Source: Kribbella sp. NBC_01245
GTDB taxonomy: Bacteria; Actinomycetota; Actinomycetes; Propionibacteriales; Kribbellaceae
Direction: 5' to 3'
Length of the DNA stretch: 64,000 bases
Assembly (NCBI RefSeq): GCF_036226525.1
Contig: NZ_CP108487.1
Span: 1,612,001-1,676,000 of the forward strand
Of the stretch, positions 25,598 through 34,028 are shown in pieces. The notes beneath the pieces are model-generated. The model ran no database searches and was not told where the DNA came from. It saw nothing but the letters and a program-made list of their open reading frames with translations. Within the stretch, counting starts at the first letter, position 1. Every line of letters begins with the position of its first letter. The translations under genes were made by a program, and so were the position numbers.

Positions 25598-26476
25598 ATG
25601 CATATCGACGACTTGCGCTGGTTCGTCGTCCTGGCCGAGACCGAACATCTGACCGACGCGGCAGCTCTGCTCGGGATCAGCCAGCCGACGTTGTCGCGCA
25701 GCCTGCGCCGCGTCGAGGACGAGTTCGGCGTCCGCCTCTTCGAACGCGAACACCGCGGGCTCCGCCTCAATCCGCACGGCCGCAACGTCCTCGCGGCCGC
25801 CCGTACGAGCGTCACCGCGGTCGACGCCACCCGCGAGCAGATCCGCGCCGAGCACGACCCGGACTCGGGCACGATCCGCCTCGCGTTCCTGCATTCCGTC
25901 GCCACCGGAGTGGTGCCGGACCTGCTCACCGCGTTCCGCAAGGTCGCGCCGAACGTCCGGTTCGCCCTCCGCGAAGAGCCGTCCCACGAGATCGTCCGCG
26001 ACCTCGAATCAGGCGAGGCCGAACTCGGTATCACCGGGCCGAGACCCGACCCCGAGATCTTCGGCTGGCACCTGCTCGAACGCCAACGCCTCTGCCTCTA
26101 CGTACCACCCGGCCACCCACTCGCCGTACGCAAAAGAGTCGCCCTCTCCGAAGCCGCCGCCGAGCAATTCGTTGCCCTACGCCCCGACTTCGGCTTCCAC
26201 CGGGTCACCGACGACCTGTGCCGCGACGCCGGCTTCATCCCCCAAGTGGCCTTCGAAAGCACCGACCTCACCACCATCGACCGCCTCGTCGGCGCCGGCC
26301 TCGGCGTCGCCATCCTCCCCGCCGGCGCCGTCCGCGGCACCGCCAGCGGCGCCACCGGCATCCCCCTCTCCGGCATCCGAGCCCGCCGCGACATCGGCCT
26401 GACCTGGCGCCTCCACCACCCCCTCTCCCCCACCGCCACCCTCCTCCAAACCTTCATCCGCACCCCGCCGCCCTAG
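25598..26476 (+). CDS. LysR-family transcriptional regulator
   Basis: 292 residues. N-terminal HTH (MHIDDLRWFVVLAETEHLTDAAALLGISQPTLSRSLRRVEDEFGVRLFER) and linker helix, then the periplasmic-binding-like effector domain (GTIRLAFLHSVATGVVPDLLTAFRK, ELGITGPRP). Divergently transcribed from the MFS-YbaK operon, the usual arrangement for a LysR activator and its target. Effector unknown. Confidence 0.92.
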   Translation: MHIDDLRWFVVLAETEHLTDAAALLGISQPTLSRSLRRVEDEFGVRLFEREHRGLRLNPHGRNVLAAARTSVTAVDATREQIRAEHDPDSGTIRLAFLHSVATGVVPDLLTAFRKVAPNVRFALREEPSHEIVRDLESGEAELGITGPRPDPEIFGWHLLERQRLCLYVPPGHPLAVRKRVALSEAAAEQFVALRPDFGFHRVTDDLCRDAGFIPQVAFESTDLTTIDRLVGAGLGVAILPAGAVRGTASGATGIPLSGIRARRDIGLTWRLHHPLSPTATLLQTFIRTPPP

Positions 26477-26603
26477 CCTCCCCGGCGTGTCTGTATTCCG
26501 CTCATCGGGCCCTTGTGACGCGGCGTGTCGCAGTTCGTCGGTCCCTTCTGACCGCCGGGACGACAGGCGGCGACAAGATGTGGTCCGTATAGTTGGGGTG
26601 ATC

Positions 26604-26945
26604 ATGAGTACACATGCCAAGGCTTCTGTGGACACCTCTGCGCAGTTGGTTGAGGTGTTCAAGGCGCTGGGCAATCCGGTGCGGCTTCAGGTGTTGCAGT
26701 GGTTGCGGGAGCCTGAGCGGCACTTTTCGCCGGATGAGGCGATCGCGGATATGCATGAGGTTGGCGTGTGCGTGAGTCATATCCAGGCCAAGACCGGGCT
26801 GGCGCAGTCGACCGTGTCCGCGTATATGGCATCGCTCGAGCGTGCGGGGCTCGTGCGGTCCACCCGGATCGGCAAGTGGACGCATTACCGGCGCGATGAG
26901 CAGCGCATCAGTGAGCTCGTTGACGTGCTCGGTCGCTCGCTCTAA
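26604..26945 (+). CDS. ArsR-family transcriptional regulator
   Basis: 113 residues from ATG 26604 with GGGGTG upstream; longer in-frame starts lack a ribosome binding site. Winged helix: VEVFKALGNPVRLQVLQWLREPERHFSPDEAIADMHEVGVCVSHIQAKTGLAQSTVSAYMASLERAGLVRST. One cysteine (VGVCVSH) is near the position of the ArsR metal site but without partners. It precedes the LLM oxidoreductase gene by 116 bases in the same direction and probably controls it. Confidence 0.88.
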   Translation: MSTHAKASVDTSAQLVEVFKALGNPVRLQVLQWLREPERHFSPDEAIADMHEVGVCVSHIQAKTGLAQSTVSAYMASLERAGLVRSTRIGKWTHYRRDEQRISELVDVLGRSL

Positions 26946-27025
26946 CGAACCCGCTCAACAGCTGCTGACCTCTGTGGACCAAGACGTGAACTTCGCTCGA
27001 GCATCATATCGAGATTCTGCGATAC

Positions 27026-27036
27026 TTCGATTCGAA
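27026..27036 (+). promoter_or_regulatory. Small palindrome upstream of LLM gene
   Basis: TTCGATTCGAA, 26 bases before the start codon and next to repeated TCGA half-sites (ATATCGAG, CTCGAG). Possible ArsR operator. Confidence 0.3.
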
Positions 27037-27061
27037 CAAACCACGATGAGGAGAAGCGGCT

Positions 27062-27940
27062 ATGGAGCTGGGCAGGTTCGGCGTGTGGACGTTCGACTTT
27101 GAGGATCAGCCGGCGAGCTTGATCCGGGATGAGATCCAGGAGCTCGACGAACTGGGCTGGCCGGCCATCTGGTTTCCCGAAGTGGGTGGTCGCGAGGCGA
27201 TGACGCTGGCCGGATTCCTGCTGGCGAATTCGACGAACATCACGGTGGTCAACGGAATTGCGCAGGTTCTGCATCGGGATGCGCTGCGCACGTACGGCGC
27301 TGCGTCCTTGCTGGCCGAGGCCTATCCGAATCGGCACCTGCTTGGCCTGGGAGTCGGCGATGCGCGTCCCGGGCTGAAGCCGATGCAGGTGATGCGCGAG
27401 TACCTGGATGAGCTCGATCAGAAGGGACCGATCAGGCGTTTGCTCGCGGCGTACGGGCCGAAGATGCTCGAGTTGGCGCGGGAGAGGGCCGATGGTGCGC
27501 ACACTTATCACGTGCCGGTGCGCCATACGGCGGAGGCGCGGGAGATTCTCGGCGAGGCGCCGTTCCTTGGCGTGGAGCATGCGGTGTTGTTCGAGGCTGA
27601 TCCAGGGAAGGCGCGGGAGATCGCGCGCGAGCATCTGCACGTCTACTCGACGCAGAAGTACAACATCGCCAAGTACCTTCGCCAGGGGTACACGGAGGCC
27701 GATTTCGCCGATGGGGGCAGCGATCGGTTGGTCGACGATCTGGTGTTTTGGGGTGATCTCGACACGATCGTCCGCAAGCTGCAGGGGCATCTCGACGCGG
27801 GTGCGGATCACGTTGGCATTCAGGTCATCGGGATCGAGCCCGGTCGATCGGCTATGCCGCAGTGGCGGCGGCTGGCCGAGGCCTTAAAGCCGGGTGTTCC
27901 TTTGAAGGCAGGTGTTCACAGCACCTCGCCGCGGGTCTGA
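27062..27940 (+). CDS. F420-dependent LLM-class oxidoreductase
   Basis: 292 residues, start preceded by AGGAG. Luciferase-like (beta/alpha)8 barrel: WTFDFEDQPASLIRDEIQELDELGWPAIWFPEV, ITVVNGIAQVLHRDALRTYGAA, GLGVGDARP and DHVGIQVIGIEPG. The GWPAIWFPE and long central insertion match the actinobacterial TIGR03620-type subgroup. Uses coenzyme F420 in that subgroup; substrate unknown. The 3' end overlaps the convergent membrane protein gene by 25 bases. Confidence 0.87.
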   Translation: MELGRFGVWTFDFEDQPASLIRDEIQELDELGWPAIWFPEVGGREAMTLAGFLLANSTNITVVNGIAQVLHRDALRTYGAASLLAEAYPNRHLLGLGVGDARPGLKPMQVMREYLDELDQKGPIRRLLAAYGPKMLELARERADGAHTYHVPVRHTAEAREILGEAPFLGVEHAVLFEADPGKAREIAREHLHVYSTQKYNIAKYLRQGYTEADFADGGSDRLVDDLVFWGDLDTIVRKLQGHLDAGADHVGIQVIGIEPGRSAMPQWRRLAEALKPGVPLKAGVHSTSPRV

Positions 27941-28290
27941 TCGAGCGGCGCGAGTTGGAACCAGCGTTGGCTGGGTGGCACGAATTGCAGCACGATCGCC
28001 GCGACCGCGAACACGGCGGGCAGAAGGGCGAGGCAGCTCGCGCCACCCATCACCAGCAGCACCAGTCGTACGTCGCGACCGCCGGCGAGTAGCGTCCCGA
28101 ACCACCAGACGGCGAAGCCCAGAACGACTAGCAACGCGCTCGCGGTCAGGTTCGTGGCGTCTACGAACGCGAGCCAGCCTGTCACCAGGAGGAAGCCGCC
28201 GAAGAGGATGAGGGTGGCTGCGACGATCATCCAGAGCAGGTACGCCGCGGTGATCGTCCGTGGCCGCGCTACGACCTCTGGCCCCTCCAT
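27916..28290 (-). CDS. Small membrane protein, three or four TM segments
   Basis: 124 residues from ATG 28290 preceded by AAAGGGAGTGGG. Hydrophobic segments at about residues 13-35 (ITAAYLLWMIVAATLILFG), 42-63, 68-85 and 90-110; the C-terminus VPPSQRWFQLAPLDQTRGEVL is cytoplasmic or external. No family recognised. Upstream of it lies the second composite repeat element, so its promoter must lie between 28291 and 28396. Confidence 0.75.
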   Translation of the reverse strand: MEGPEVVARPRTITAAYLLWMIVAATLILFGGFLLVTGWLAFVDATNLTASALLVVLGFAVWWFGTLLAGGRDVRLVLLVMGGASCLALLPAVFAVAAIVLQFVPPSQRWFQLAPLDQTRGEVL

Positions 28291-28396
28291 CCCACTCCCT
28301 TTCGTCGCCCCAGACAGTAATTCATGCGACCACATGGAAAGGGAAGACCATCCACGAAAGCGTTTACCCAAGCCAGCTCCCCCGACCGCCAGAGCA

Positions 28397-28770
28397 CGCC
28401 AACACCGGCATCCCGCCCGCGTCCCGCATCGCCTAAGCCCTGCGTCCATTGGTCTGGATTTGACCGCTCCAGCGGCGGGTCAGTTTGAAGGCTGACGGTC
28501 TGCGGGCAAATCCTGACCAATGGACGCTAATGGCTGGCCAGGGACCGCGGCCGCCCGGGGATGGTCATTCGTGGTGCTGGATTAGCGTCGATTGGTCAGG
28601 ATTCGCCCGCGGGCCCGAGTTGACCAAGGTGGCCCGTCGCGAGGGCGGTCGAATCCAGACCAATCGACGCAGTGCTTAGGTGGTGCGCACCCGCGGGCGT
28701 CATGCCGGTGTTGGCGTCGGCGGCAGGGCTTAGGGGGTGCGGTGTCGCGGGCGTGGTGCCGGTCTTGGCG
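28397..28770. repeat. Composite palindromic repeat element, copy 2 (two palindromes)
   Basis: Order: module M reversed (28397-28439), 84-bp palindrome B (28443-28526), spacer of 59 bases, 84-bp palindrome C (28586-28669), module M forward (28673-28716), and an extra M (28728-28770). B is nearly identical to the palindrome at 17351-17434 in reverse complement. C differs, but its stem changes are paired: position 5 C to G is matched by G to C on the other arm, and TTTG to TTCG is matched by CAAA to CGAA. Paired changes show that base pairing is selected. This element fills the 487-base gap between 28290 and 28778; nothing else was seen there. Confidence 0.85.
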
Positions 28771-28777
28771 GGTGTCG

Positions 28778-29344
28778 TTAGACCAGTTCTGAGATCAGTA
28801 CGGCCGTGGTGTTTGGTTCGAGGGCCTCGAAGATGTGGGGGGCGTCGCCTGGGTAGCTCACGTAGTCGCCCGGGGCGAGCTCGATTGGGTCCTCGCGGGG
28901 GCCGATTAGGGCGCGGCCTTGGCTGAGGACGACGTGTTCGACCGTGCCGGGGTTGTGGGGATCGGAGGCGCGCGGTTTGCCTGGGCTGACCTGGATCAAG
29001 TAGATGTCGCGACGCGCGTTCGGCGGGCACGACGCGAGCAGAGTCGCCGAATAGTCAGCCTGTTCGGAGTACATCACCGGCCCCTCGCCGGCCCGGACTA
29101 CCCGTACGACCGCACGCGGCGGATCCACCAACCGGCTGAACGGCACATCCAGCGCCACGCTCAGCGCCCAAAGCGTCTCAACACTCGGATTACCCGAGCC
29201 GGACTCGAGCTGGGACAACGTCGATTTCGCCAGGTTCGCCTGCCGCGCGAGCTCGGTCAGCGTCAGGCCGGCGTTGTCGCGCTCACGCCGGATGGCGGCC
29301 GCGATCATCGCGACCGGCGACCTACCACCCTCAGAGACCACCAT
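28778..29344 (-). CDS. XRE-family regulator with C-terminal cupin
   Basis: 188 residues from ATG 29344 (GGAG upstream); a longer start at 29413 would overlap the divergent gene. HTH: IAAAIRRERDNAGLTLTELARQANLAKSTLSQLESGSGNPSVETLWALSVALDVPFSRL. Cupin: HNPGTVEHVVLSQGRALIGPREDPIELAPGDYVSYPGDAPHIFEAL. This architecture is typical of repressors next to amino-acid exporters. Divergent from azlCD-like genes with the palindrome CGAACACCTGTTCG between. Confidence 0.9.
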   Translation of the reverse strand: MVVSEGGRSPVAMIAAAIRRERDNAGLTLTELARQANLAKSTLSQLESGSGNPSVETLWALSVALDVPFSRLVDPPRAVVRVVRAGEGPVMYSEQADYSATLLASCPPNARRDIYLIQVSPGKPRASDPHNPGTVEHVVLSQGRALIGPREDPIELAPGDYVSYPGDAPHIFEALEPNTTAVLISELV

Positions 29345-29375
29345 CGTTCGCTCCAGACTTTCCGCTTTGTTCGAC

Positions 29376-29407
29376 TTGACGAACACCTGTTCGCTGTTCA
29401 CTGTAGT
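29376..29407 (+). promoter_or_regulatory. Operator/promoter between XRE-cupin and AzlC genes
   Basis: TTGACG (29376-29381) is a likely -35 for azlC; the palindrome CGAACA-CC-TGTTCG (29380-29393) overlaps it and further GTTC half-sites follow. Binding of the XRE-cupin protein here would block both promoters. Confidence 0.5.
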
Positions 29408-29411
29408 GGAC

Positions 29412-30098
29412 ATGAATTCGTTATGGCGAACACTCGACCGCGGCACGCTGCGCGATATCGGCCTGCTCTGTGTCGCCGACGCGGTCGTGGGCGCGTCGTT
29501 CGGCGCGATCGCGGTTTCGGGTGGACTCGACACCTGGGTGCCGATCGTGATGTCCGTGCTGGTCTTCGCCGGTGGCGCGCAGTTCGCCGCGATCGGCATC
29601 GCGTTGTCCGGCGGCAGCGCCATCGCGGCGGTGGTGACCGGGCTGCTGCTCAACGCGCGCCTGATGCCGTACAGCCTCGCGCTCGCCGACGTCCTCGGCT
29701 CAACCTGGCGAAAGAAGCTGGTCGGCGCGCAGATCCTGACCGACGAATCGGCCGCCTTCGCACTGCAGGGCGCCGACCCCGCGAAGAGGGGAGCCGCCTT
29801 CTGGACTTCCGGTTTGGCGTTGTTCGCCGTCTGGAACATCTCCGTTGTGCTCGGCGCCATCGCCGGCAATGCCGTAGGTGATACCGAGGCATTCGGCCTC
29901 GATACGGCATTCCCGGTAGTGCTACTGGCCCTGGTCATGCCGGCGCTCCGCGAACGCCGTACCCGCAACGCGGCCCTCGCCGGCGCAGTCGTCGCCGTGG
30001 CCGCCACGCCTTTCCTGCCCGCAGGTCTCCCCGTCCTCGTCGGCCTAGTAGGCCTGTTCCTGGCCCGGAAGCCGCCTCACCAAAAGGCAACAACGTGA
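29412..30098 (+). CDS. azlC: AzlC-family branched-chain amino acid exporter, large subunit
   Basis: 228 residues. Membrane protein with about five to six segments; family features LCVADAVVGASFGAIAVSGGLDTWVPIVMSVLVFAGGAQFAAIGIALSG near the N-terminus and GLLLNARLMPYSLALADVL. AzlC works with the small AzlD subunit, whose gene overlaps by ATGA. Exports branched-chain amino acids or analogues in the known cases. Under control of the divergent XRE-cupin regulator by context. Confidence 0.88.
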   Translation: MNSLWRTLDRGTLRDIGLLCVADAVVGASFGAIAVSGGLDTWVPIVMSVLVFAGGAQFAAIGIALSGGSAIAAVVTGLLLNARLMPYSLALADVLGSTWRKKLVGAQILTDESAAFALQGADPAKRGAAFWTSGLALFAVWNISVVLGAIAGNAVGDTEAFGLDTAFPVVLLALVMPALRERRTRNAALAGAVVAVAATPFLPAGLPVLVGLVGLFLARKPPHQKATT

Positions 30099-30406
30099 TG
30101 CCACTAGTAGCAATTCTCGTTCTCGCAGCCGGGACCTATGCGTTCCGTCTGGCCGGCCCTGTGTTCCACGAGCGGGTGCAGATCCCTGAGCGGTGGCAGG
30201 AGTTGCTGTCGGTTGCGGCCGTCGTGCTGCTTCTGTCCCTGGTAGCGACTGGTGCCGTCATGGATGGCCAGTCGTTCGCCGGATGGTCTCGCCTGGCCGG
30301 CGTCGCCGTCGGCGCGGTACTGGCCCTACGCAAAGCCCCGTTCCCACTGATCGTCATAGCGGCCGTAGCGACTACAGCCCTACTGCGCCTGGCTGGCCTG
30401 GAATAG
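30095..30406 (+). CDS. azlD: AzlD-family branched-chain amino acid exporter, small subunit
   Basis: 103 residues with three to four hydrophobic segments and the AzlD start VAILVLAAGTYAFRLAGPVF. Start overlaps the azlC stop by four bases. Partner of AzlC in the inner membrane exporter. A perfect hairpin follows the stop codon. Confidence 0.87.
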   Translation: MMPLVAILVLAAGTYAFRLAGPVFHERVQIPERWQELLSVAAVVLLLSLVATGAVMDGQSFAGWSRLAGVAVGAVLALRKAPFPLIVIAAVATTALLRLAGLE

Positions 30407-30409
30407 AAG

Positions 30410-30441
30410 CTGGCAGACCCAGTGGGGGCTGGGTCTGCCAG
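30410..30441. terminator. Bidirectional hairpin between azlD and M23 gene
   Basis: 13-bp perfect stem (30410-30422 with 30429-30441), six-base loop, between two convergent genes. Confidence 0.75.
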
Positions 30442-30462
30442 GACGCACCTCCTAAAAGGTAG

Positions 30463-31629
30463 TTATGGACATGTGCCGTTCACGGGCCCGTTCAAGCCGG
30501 TCCACATGTACGCGTCGCTGACCCAGGTGCCGTCGCTCAGCCGGTTCCACAAGCTGCTGGCGCCCCAGCGACCTGTGTGAGTCGTGCCGCTCTTGGAGCA
30601 CGAGATGTTGACGGTCGTGCCGTCGGCAACACTGCCGGCGAGCGCGTAGCCCGTCCCCGGACCCGTGCGCTTGTTGACGGTGCCGCCACCGAAGGCGTCC
30701 ATGATTCCCTGGGTGAACCCGAGCGCGCCGTAGTTGTACAGGCTGCCGCCCGCGTTGCGCTGAGTGCTGCCGTGCAGCGCCCAGCCGTTGTAAGCAGTGC
30801 TGGCGTTCTGGAAGACCCAGCCGCCGACGTTATGGTTCGCGATACCGACGTACGCGCTGTTCTGCCGTAGCGCGAAGTGCACGTGCGCACCACTGGCCGC
30901 GCCACCGCACGACACGTCCGTGCCGATATTGCCGAGGAAGCTGCCCGCACTCACAGCCGTACCGTTCGCCGCGATGTTGTTGAACAAGTGGTAGTAGTCC
31001 GTGGAATAGCCCCGGTCGTGAATAACCCGGATCCATCCACGCCCGTTGCCACACATGGTGTACGCCGTACCGCCGCGTGCCGCGAGGACCTGGCCGTTGC
31101 CACCCGCAAGATCGATAGCGCTGTACGGCGTATCCGTCCCGGCCCAACCGTGCGAGCCACCAGGCATGCTCCACGTGTGGCCCACAGCGAACGGCAGGCG
31201 CATCCCGGTCCGATAGTCACCACCGGCCACCTGAGGAGCGAAGGCCGTCTGCTTGAACAGAGACTTCTCCTTCGCCGACACGACCGGCGAGGCGGCAGAC
31301 AGCTCCGCGAACGCCGCCGAGCCTTCAAAGCCAACCTGCCATCCACCGGCAACGCGACGCGCAACGAACAACCAGCCCTCAGGGTGGGTGTCCTCCCCGC
31401 GAGGCGTCAACGCGACTGCCGTGCCGAAAGCCCAGTCGCCGTCGCGGCGGATGACGTTGACCTGATTGCCCGCACGCTTCGCGTTCTTCTTGGCGACAGC
31501 GTCGATCTTGCCGCTGACCACCTGCTCCAAAGAAGCCGGCGCGGACTGCGCAACAGTCGTCGCACCCGCACTGATGAGGACACCCGCACCGAGTGCCGCG
31601 ATCCACCGAGAACCTAACCGAACACGCAT
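30463..31629 (-). CDS. Secreted M23 (LasA/alpha-lytic type) endopeptidase with C-terminal SH3-like domain
   Basis: 388 residues from ATG 31629, six bases after AGGAGG. Signal peptide to about residue 30 (GAGVLISAGATTVAQSAPA). A propeptide-like region (30-135) precedes the catalytic domain with the LasA-type arrangement: WSMPGGSHGW, YSAIDLAGG (metal Asp), STDYYHLFNNI and SGAHVHFALRQ (HxH). The last 75 residues (NKRTGPGTGYALAGSVADGTTVNISCSKSG) are a bacterial SH3 cell-wall-binding domain. Lyses peptidoglycan peptide bridges; protective or predatory role possible. Divergent from the NB-ARC regulator. Confidence 0.9.
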   Translation of the reverse strand: MRVRLGSRWIAALGAGVLISAGATTVAQSAPASLEQVVSGKIDAVAKKNAKRAGNQVNVIRRDGDWAFGTAVALTPRGEDTHPEGWLFVARRVAGGWQVGFEGSAAFAELSAASPVVSAKEKSLFKQTAFAPQVAGGDYRTGMRLPFAVGHTWSMPGGSHGWAGTDTPYSAIDLAGGNGQVLAARGGTAYTMCGNGRGWIRVIHDRGYSTDYYHLFNNIAANGTAVSAGSFLGNIGTDVSCGGAASGAHVHFALRQNSAYVGIANHNVGGWVFQNASTAYNGWALHGSTQRNAGGSLYNYGALGFTQGIMDAFGGGTVNKRTGPGTGYALAGSVADGTTVNISCSKSGTTHTGRWGASSLWNRLSDGTWVSDAYMWTGLNGPVNGTCP

Positions 31630-31733
31630 TTCCAACCTCCTGATGGGCGGAACAGGACTGGTGGCTGGACGCTATCGATCAACTACCGGCTGTCGGCTAT
31701 GTTTTCGGCTGTGAGGCGTCCAGAGAGTGTCCA

Positions 31734-34019
31734 TTGAGTCCGCTTGACACGTCATCGGGCAGTTCACCTGCAGTAGTCGCACTGGGGGCGGCGATGTTGA
31801 GGTACCGCCTTGCCCACGGTCTTTCGTTGCGGCAGCTCGCGGGTCGCCTCGGCATGCAAGGACACGGCGGACTTTCCGACTACGAAAAGGGCCGGCGCCT
31901 CGCCCCCGAAGACCTGATCGCGCGCTACGAAAGCCAGTTGCGCATCACCGACGGCGAGTTGCGTTCGTTGCACGCGGCCGCCCTCGCCGAACGCGCATCA
32001 GCCCGTACGACGGACGCGACCGCCCAGCCCGAATCACTCGTCATCGCGGAGTTGCCCGCCGCCCCGGCCGACTTCTGCGGACGCGATACCGAGCTCGCCA
32101 CCATCGCCGCCGCGGCCGGCGAATGCCTGGCTGGGCGTGGACCCGTGACGGTCGTGATCGCGGGACAACCCGGCGCGGGCAAAACGACGTTCGCCGTACA
32201 GGCGGCCAGCCGGGCGATCGGCCTCGGCTTACGCGACGCGCAGTTCTTCGTGGAGTTGGGCGAGGCCGCGCCGGAGGCCGTGCTCCATCGTTTGCTGCGC
32301 GCACTCGGCGTACCGGACTCGCAGCTGCCGGCTGACGCCGCCGGTGGCGCGGCGATGTTCCGATCGCGTTTGGCCGGACGGCGTTGCGTGATGGTGCTGG
32401 ACAACGCACGTGACGAGGCGCAGGTGCGTGCCCTCTTGCCCGGGCCCGGTCCGGCGCTCGTCCTCATCACCAGTCGCGATCGCCTGACCGGGTTGACCGC
32501 GGCCCGCCGGGTCGACCTCGGCGAACTCACCGAGCAAGACGCGACCGGCCTCCTCGCCGACATCGTCGGAACGGAACGCGCCCAAGCCGAGCCGGAGGCC
32601 ATGGCCGAAGTCGTCTCCGCCTGCGGCCGATTACCTCTCGCCGTACGGATCGCGGGCAACCGGCTGGCCTCCTGGCCGAACTGGTCCGTCGCGCACCTGG
32701 CCGACCTGCTGCGCGACGAGCAACGCCGCCTCGGTTGGCTCACCGCGGGCGATCTCGCCGTGCGCGGAGCCTTCGCGTTGTCGTACCGCCGCGTGCCCGC
32801 GACGACCCGGCGGTTGTTCCGGCGATTAGCGCTCGCGCCCGGTCCCGACTTCGGCGCGGAAGCGGCCGCCGTACTCCTGGATGAACCAGCCGAGGAACAC
32901 CTCGACGCCTTGGCCAGCGCAAGCCTGCTCGGCCTCGCCGCCACGCCCGGGCGCTACCGCTTACACGACCTGTTGAGGTTGTACGCCGCGGAGCTACTCG
33001 TGGAGGAAGAACATCGCCACGACCGGGAGAAGGCCGAACACGCCTTATTTGGTTGGCTTTTCGACAATGCCCGGGCAAACGCGGACGCGATCGCGCCGTT
33101 GGCCGAGAACGGTCCCGAGGCCCGAGCCGCAGCCCTCACCTGGCTCGATACGGAAGCGGCGGCGTTGCTCGAGGCGGCCCGCATCACGGCGGCGCGCGCG
33201 GACGGCGTACTGGATTCGTTGTTCCGCGAGCTCACCCAGCGCATCCCCTGGTACTACGACCTGCGTTGCCGCTGGCCCGACATGGTGGAGGTCGCGAGCC
33301 TGGCCATGGTCGTCGCCGAACGCTCGGACGATCTGCGCGAACGGGCCTACGCGCACAGCATGCTCGGCCTCGGCCGGATCGGTCAGCACCGCTACCGTTC
33401 CGCGGTCACCGAGCTCCAGGCGGGGATGACGGATGCGCGCGCGATCGGTCTGGCCGAGGAAGAGGCCGAGCTGTGCGGCCGCCTGGGCCTGGCGTACGAA
33501 GGACTCGGGCGGTACGCCGAGGCGGAGGCGAGTCATGCCGAACACGCTCGCCAATGCCAGGCCCTGGGCGATCGGTGGGGTGAGGCGGCCGCGATCGGCA
33601 GGCGTTCGCACGCGTTGCGGATGCGCGGTGAGCACAGCGAGGCGGCGGTCTGCCTGCGCCGCGCGTTGGCGATGCGCGCGGAGCTCGGCGATGACCGTGG
33701 CGTGGCGATGGCGGAGTTCCGGTTCAGCGCGTTGCGCAATGACCAGGGCCGGTACGGCGAGGCGTTGCGGCGGGCGGATCGCGCGCTCACTGTGTTCGAG
33801 GCGCAGGACGATCGCTGGGGCTCGGCCGTGGTGCGGTTCGAGTTGGGCCGGGCGCTGGCGGGGCTCGGGCGGTACGCCGAGGCGGCAGCGTCGTACCGGA
33901 CGGCAGTGACCGGGCTGGACCAGGTCGGCGAGTGGCAGCGCCGGGCCGAGGCGGCGTCGGCGCTCGCGGAAGCACAGTCGAACGCACTTCGGCACAACGG
34001 CGGACCTCCGCACGGCTAG
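31734..34019 (+). CDS. XRE HTH - NB-ARC - TPR regulator (AfsR-like STAND protein)
   Basis: 761 residues if started at TTG 31734; ATG 31794 is an alternative that cuts close to the HTH. Residues 20-75 are an XRE helix-turn-helix (HGLSLRQLAGRLGMQGHGGLSDYEKGRR). Residues 110-400 are a NB-ARC ATPase: Walker A VVIAGQPGAGKTTF, Walker B RCVMVLDNARD, GLPL-like RLPLAVRIAGN. Residues 530-760 contain about six TPR-like helical repeats (GLAYEGLGRYAEAEASHAEHARQ). STAND proteins switch on ligand binding. Related proteins control antibiotic synthesis in streptomycetes. A YciI gene follows after nine bases. Confidence 0.88.
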   Translation: MSPLDTSSGSSPAVVALGAAMLRYRLAHGLSLRQLAGRLGMQGHGGLSDYEKGRRLAPEDLIARYESQLRITDGELRSLHAAALAERASARTTDATAQPESLVIAELPAAPADFCGRDTELATIAAAAGECLAGRGPVTVVIAGQPGAGKTTFAVQAASRAIGLGLRDAQFFVELGEAAPEAVLHRLLRALGVPDSQLPADAAGGAAMFRSRLAGRRCVMVLDNARDEAQVRALLPGPGPALVLITSRDRLTGLTAARRVDLGELTEQDATGLLADIVGTERAQAEPEAMAEVVSACGRLPLAVRIAGNRLASWPNWSVAHLADLLRDEQRRLGWLTAGDLAVRGAFALSYRRVPATTRRLFRRLALAPGPDFGAEAAAVLLDEPAEEHLDALASASLLGLAATPGRYRLHDLLRLYAAELLVEEEHRHDREKAEHALFGWLFDNARANADAIAPLAENGPEARAAALTWLDTEAAALLEAARITAARADGVLDSLFRELTQRIPWYYDLRCRWPDMVEVASLAMVVAERSDDLRERAYAHSMLGLGRIGQHRYRSAVTELQAGMTDARAIGLAEEEAELCGRLGLAYEGLGRYAEAEASHAEHARQCQALGDRWGEAAAIGRRSHALRMRGEHSEAAVCLRRALAMRAELGDDRGVAMAEFRFSALRNDQGRYGEALRRADRALTVFEAQDDRWGSAVVRFELGRALAGLGRYAEAAASYRTAVTGLDQVGEWQRRAEAASALAEAQSNALRHNGGPPHG

Positions 34020-34028
34020 TGTCGAGCG

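Noticed and set aside
17245..28770. CRISPR array
   Set aside because: The repeats are palindromic modules in mixed orientation and far apart, without regular spacers or cas genes.
28778..30007. 409-residue minus-strand reading of the XRE-cupin gene
   Set aside because: The extra 220 residues overlap azlC and have no start signals; ATG 29344 with GGAG fits the family.
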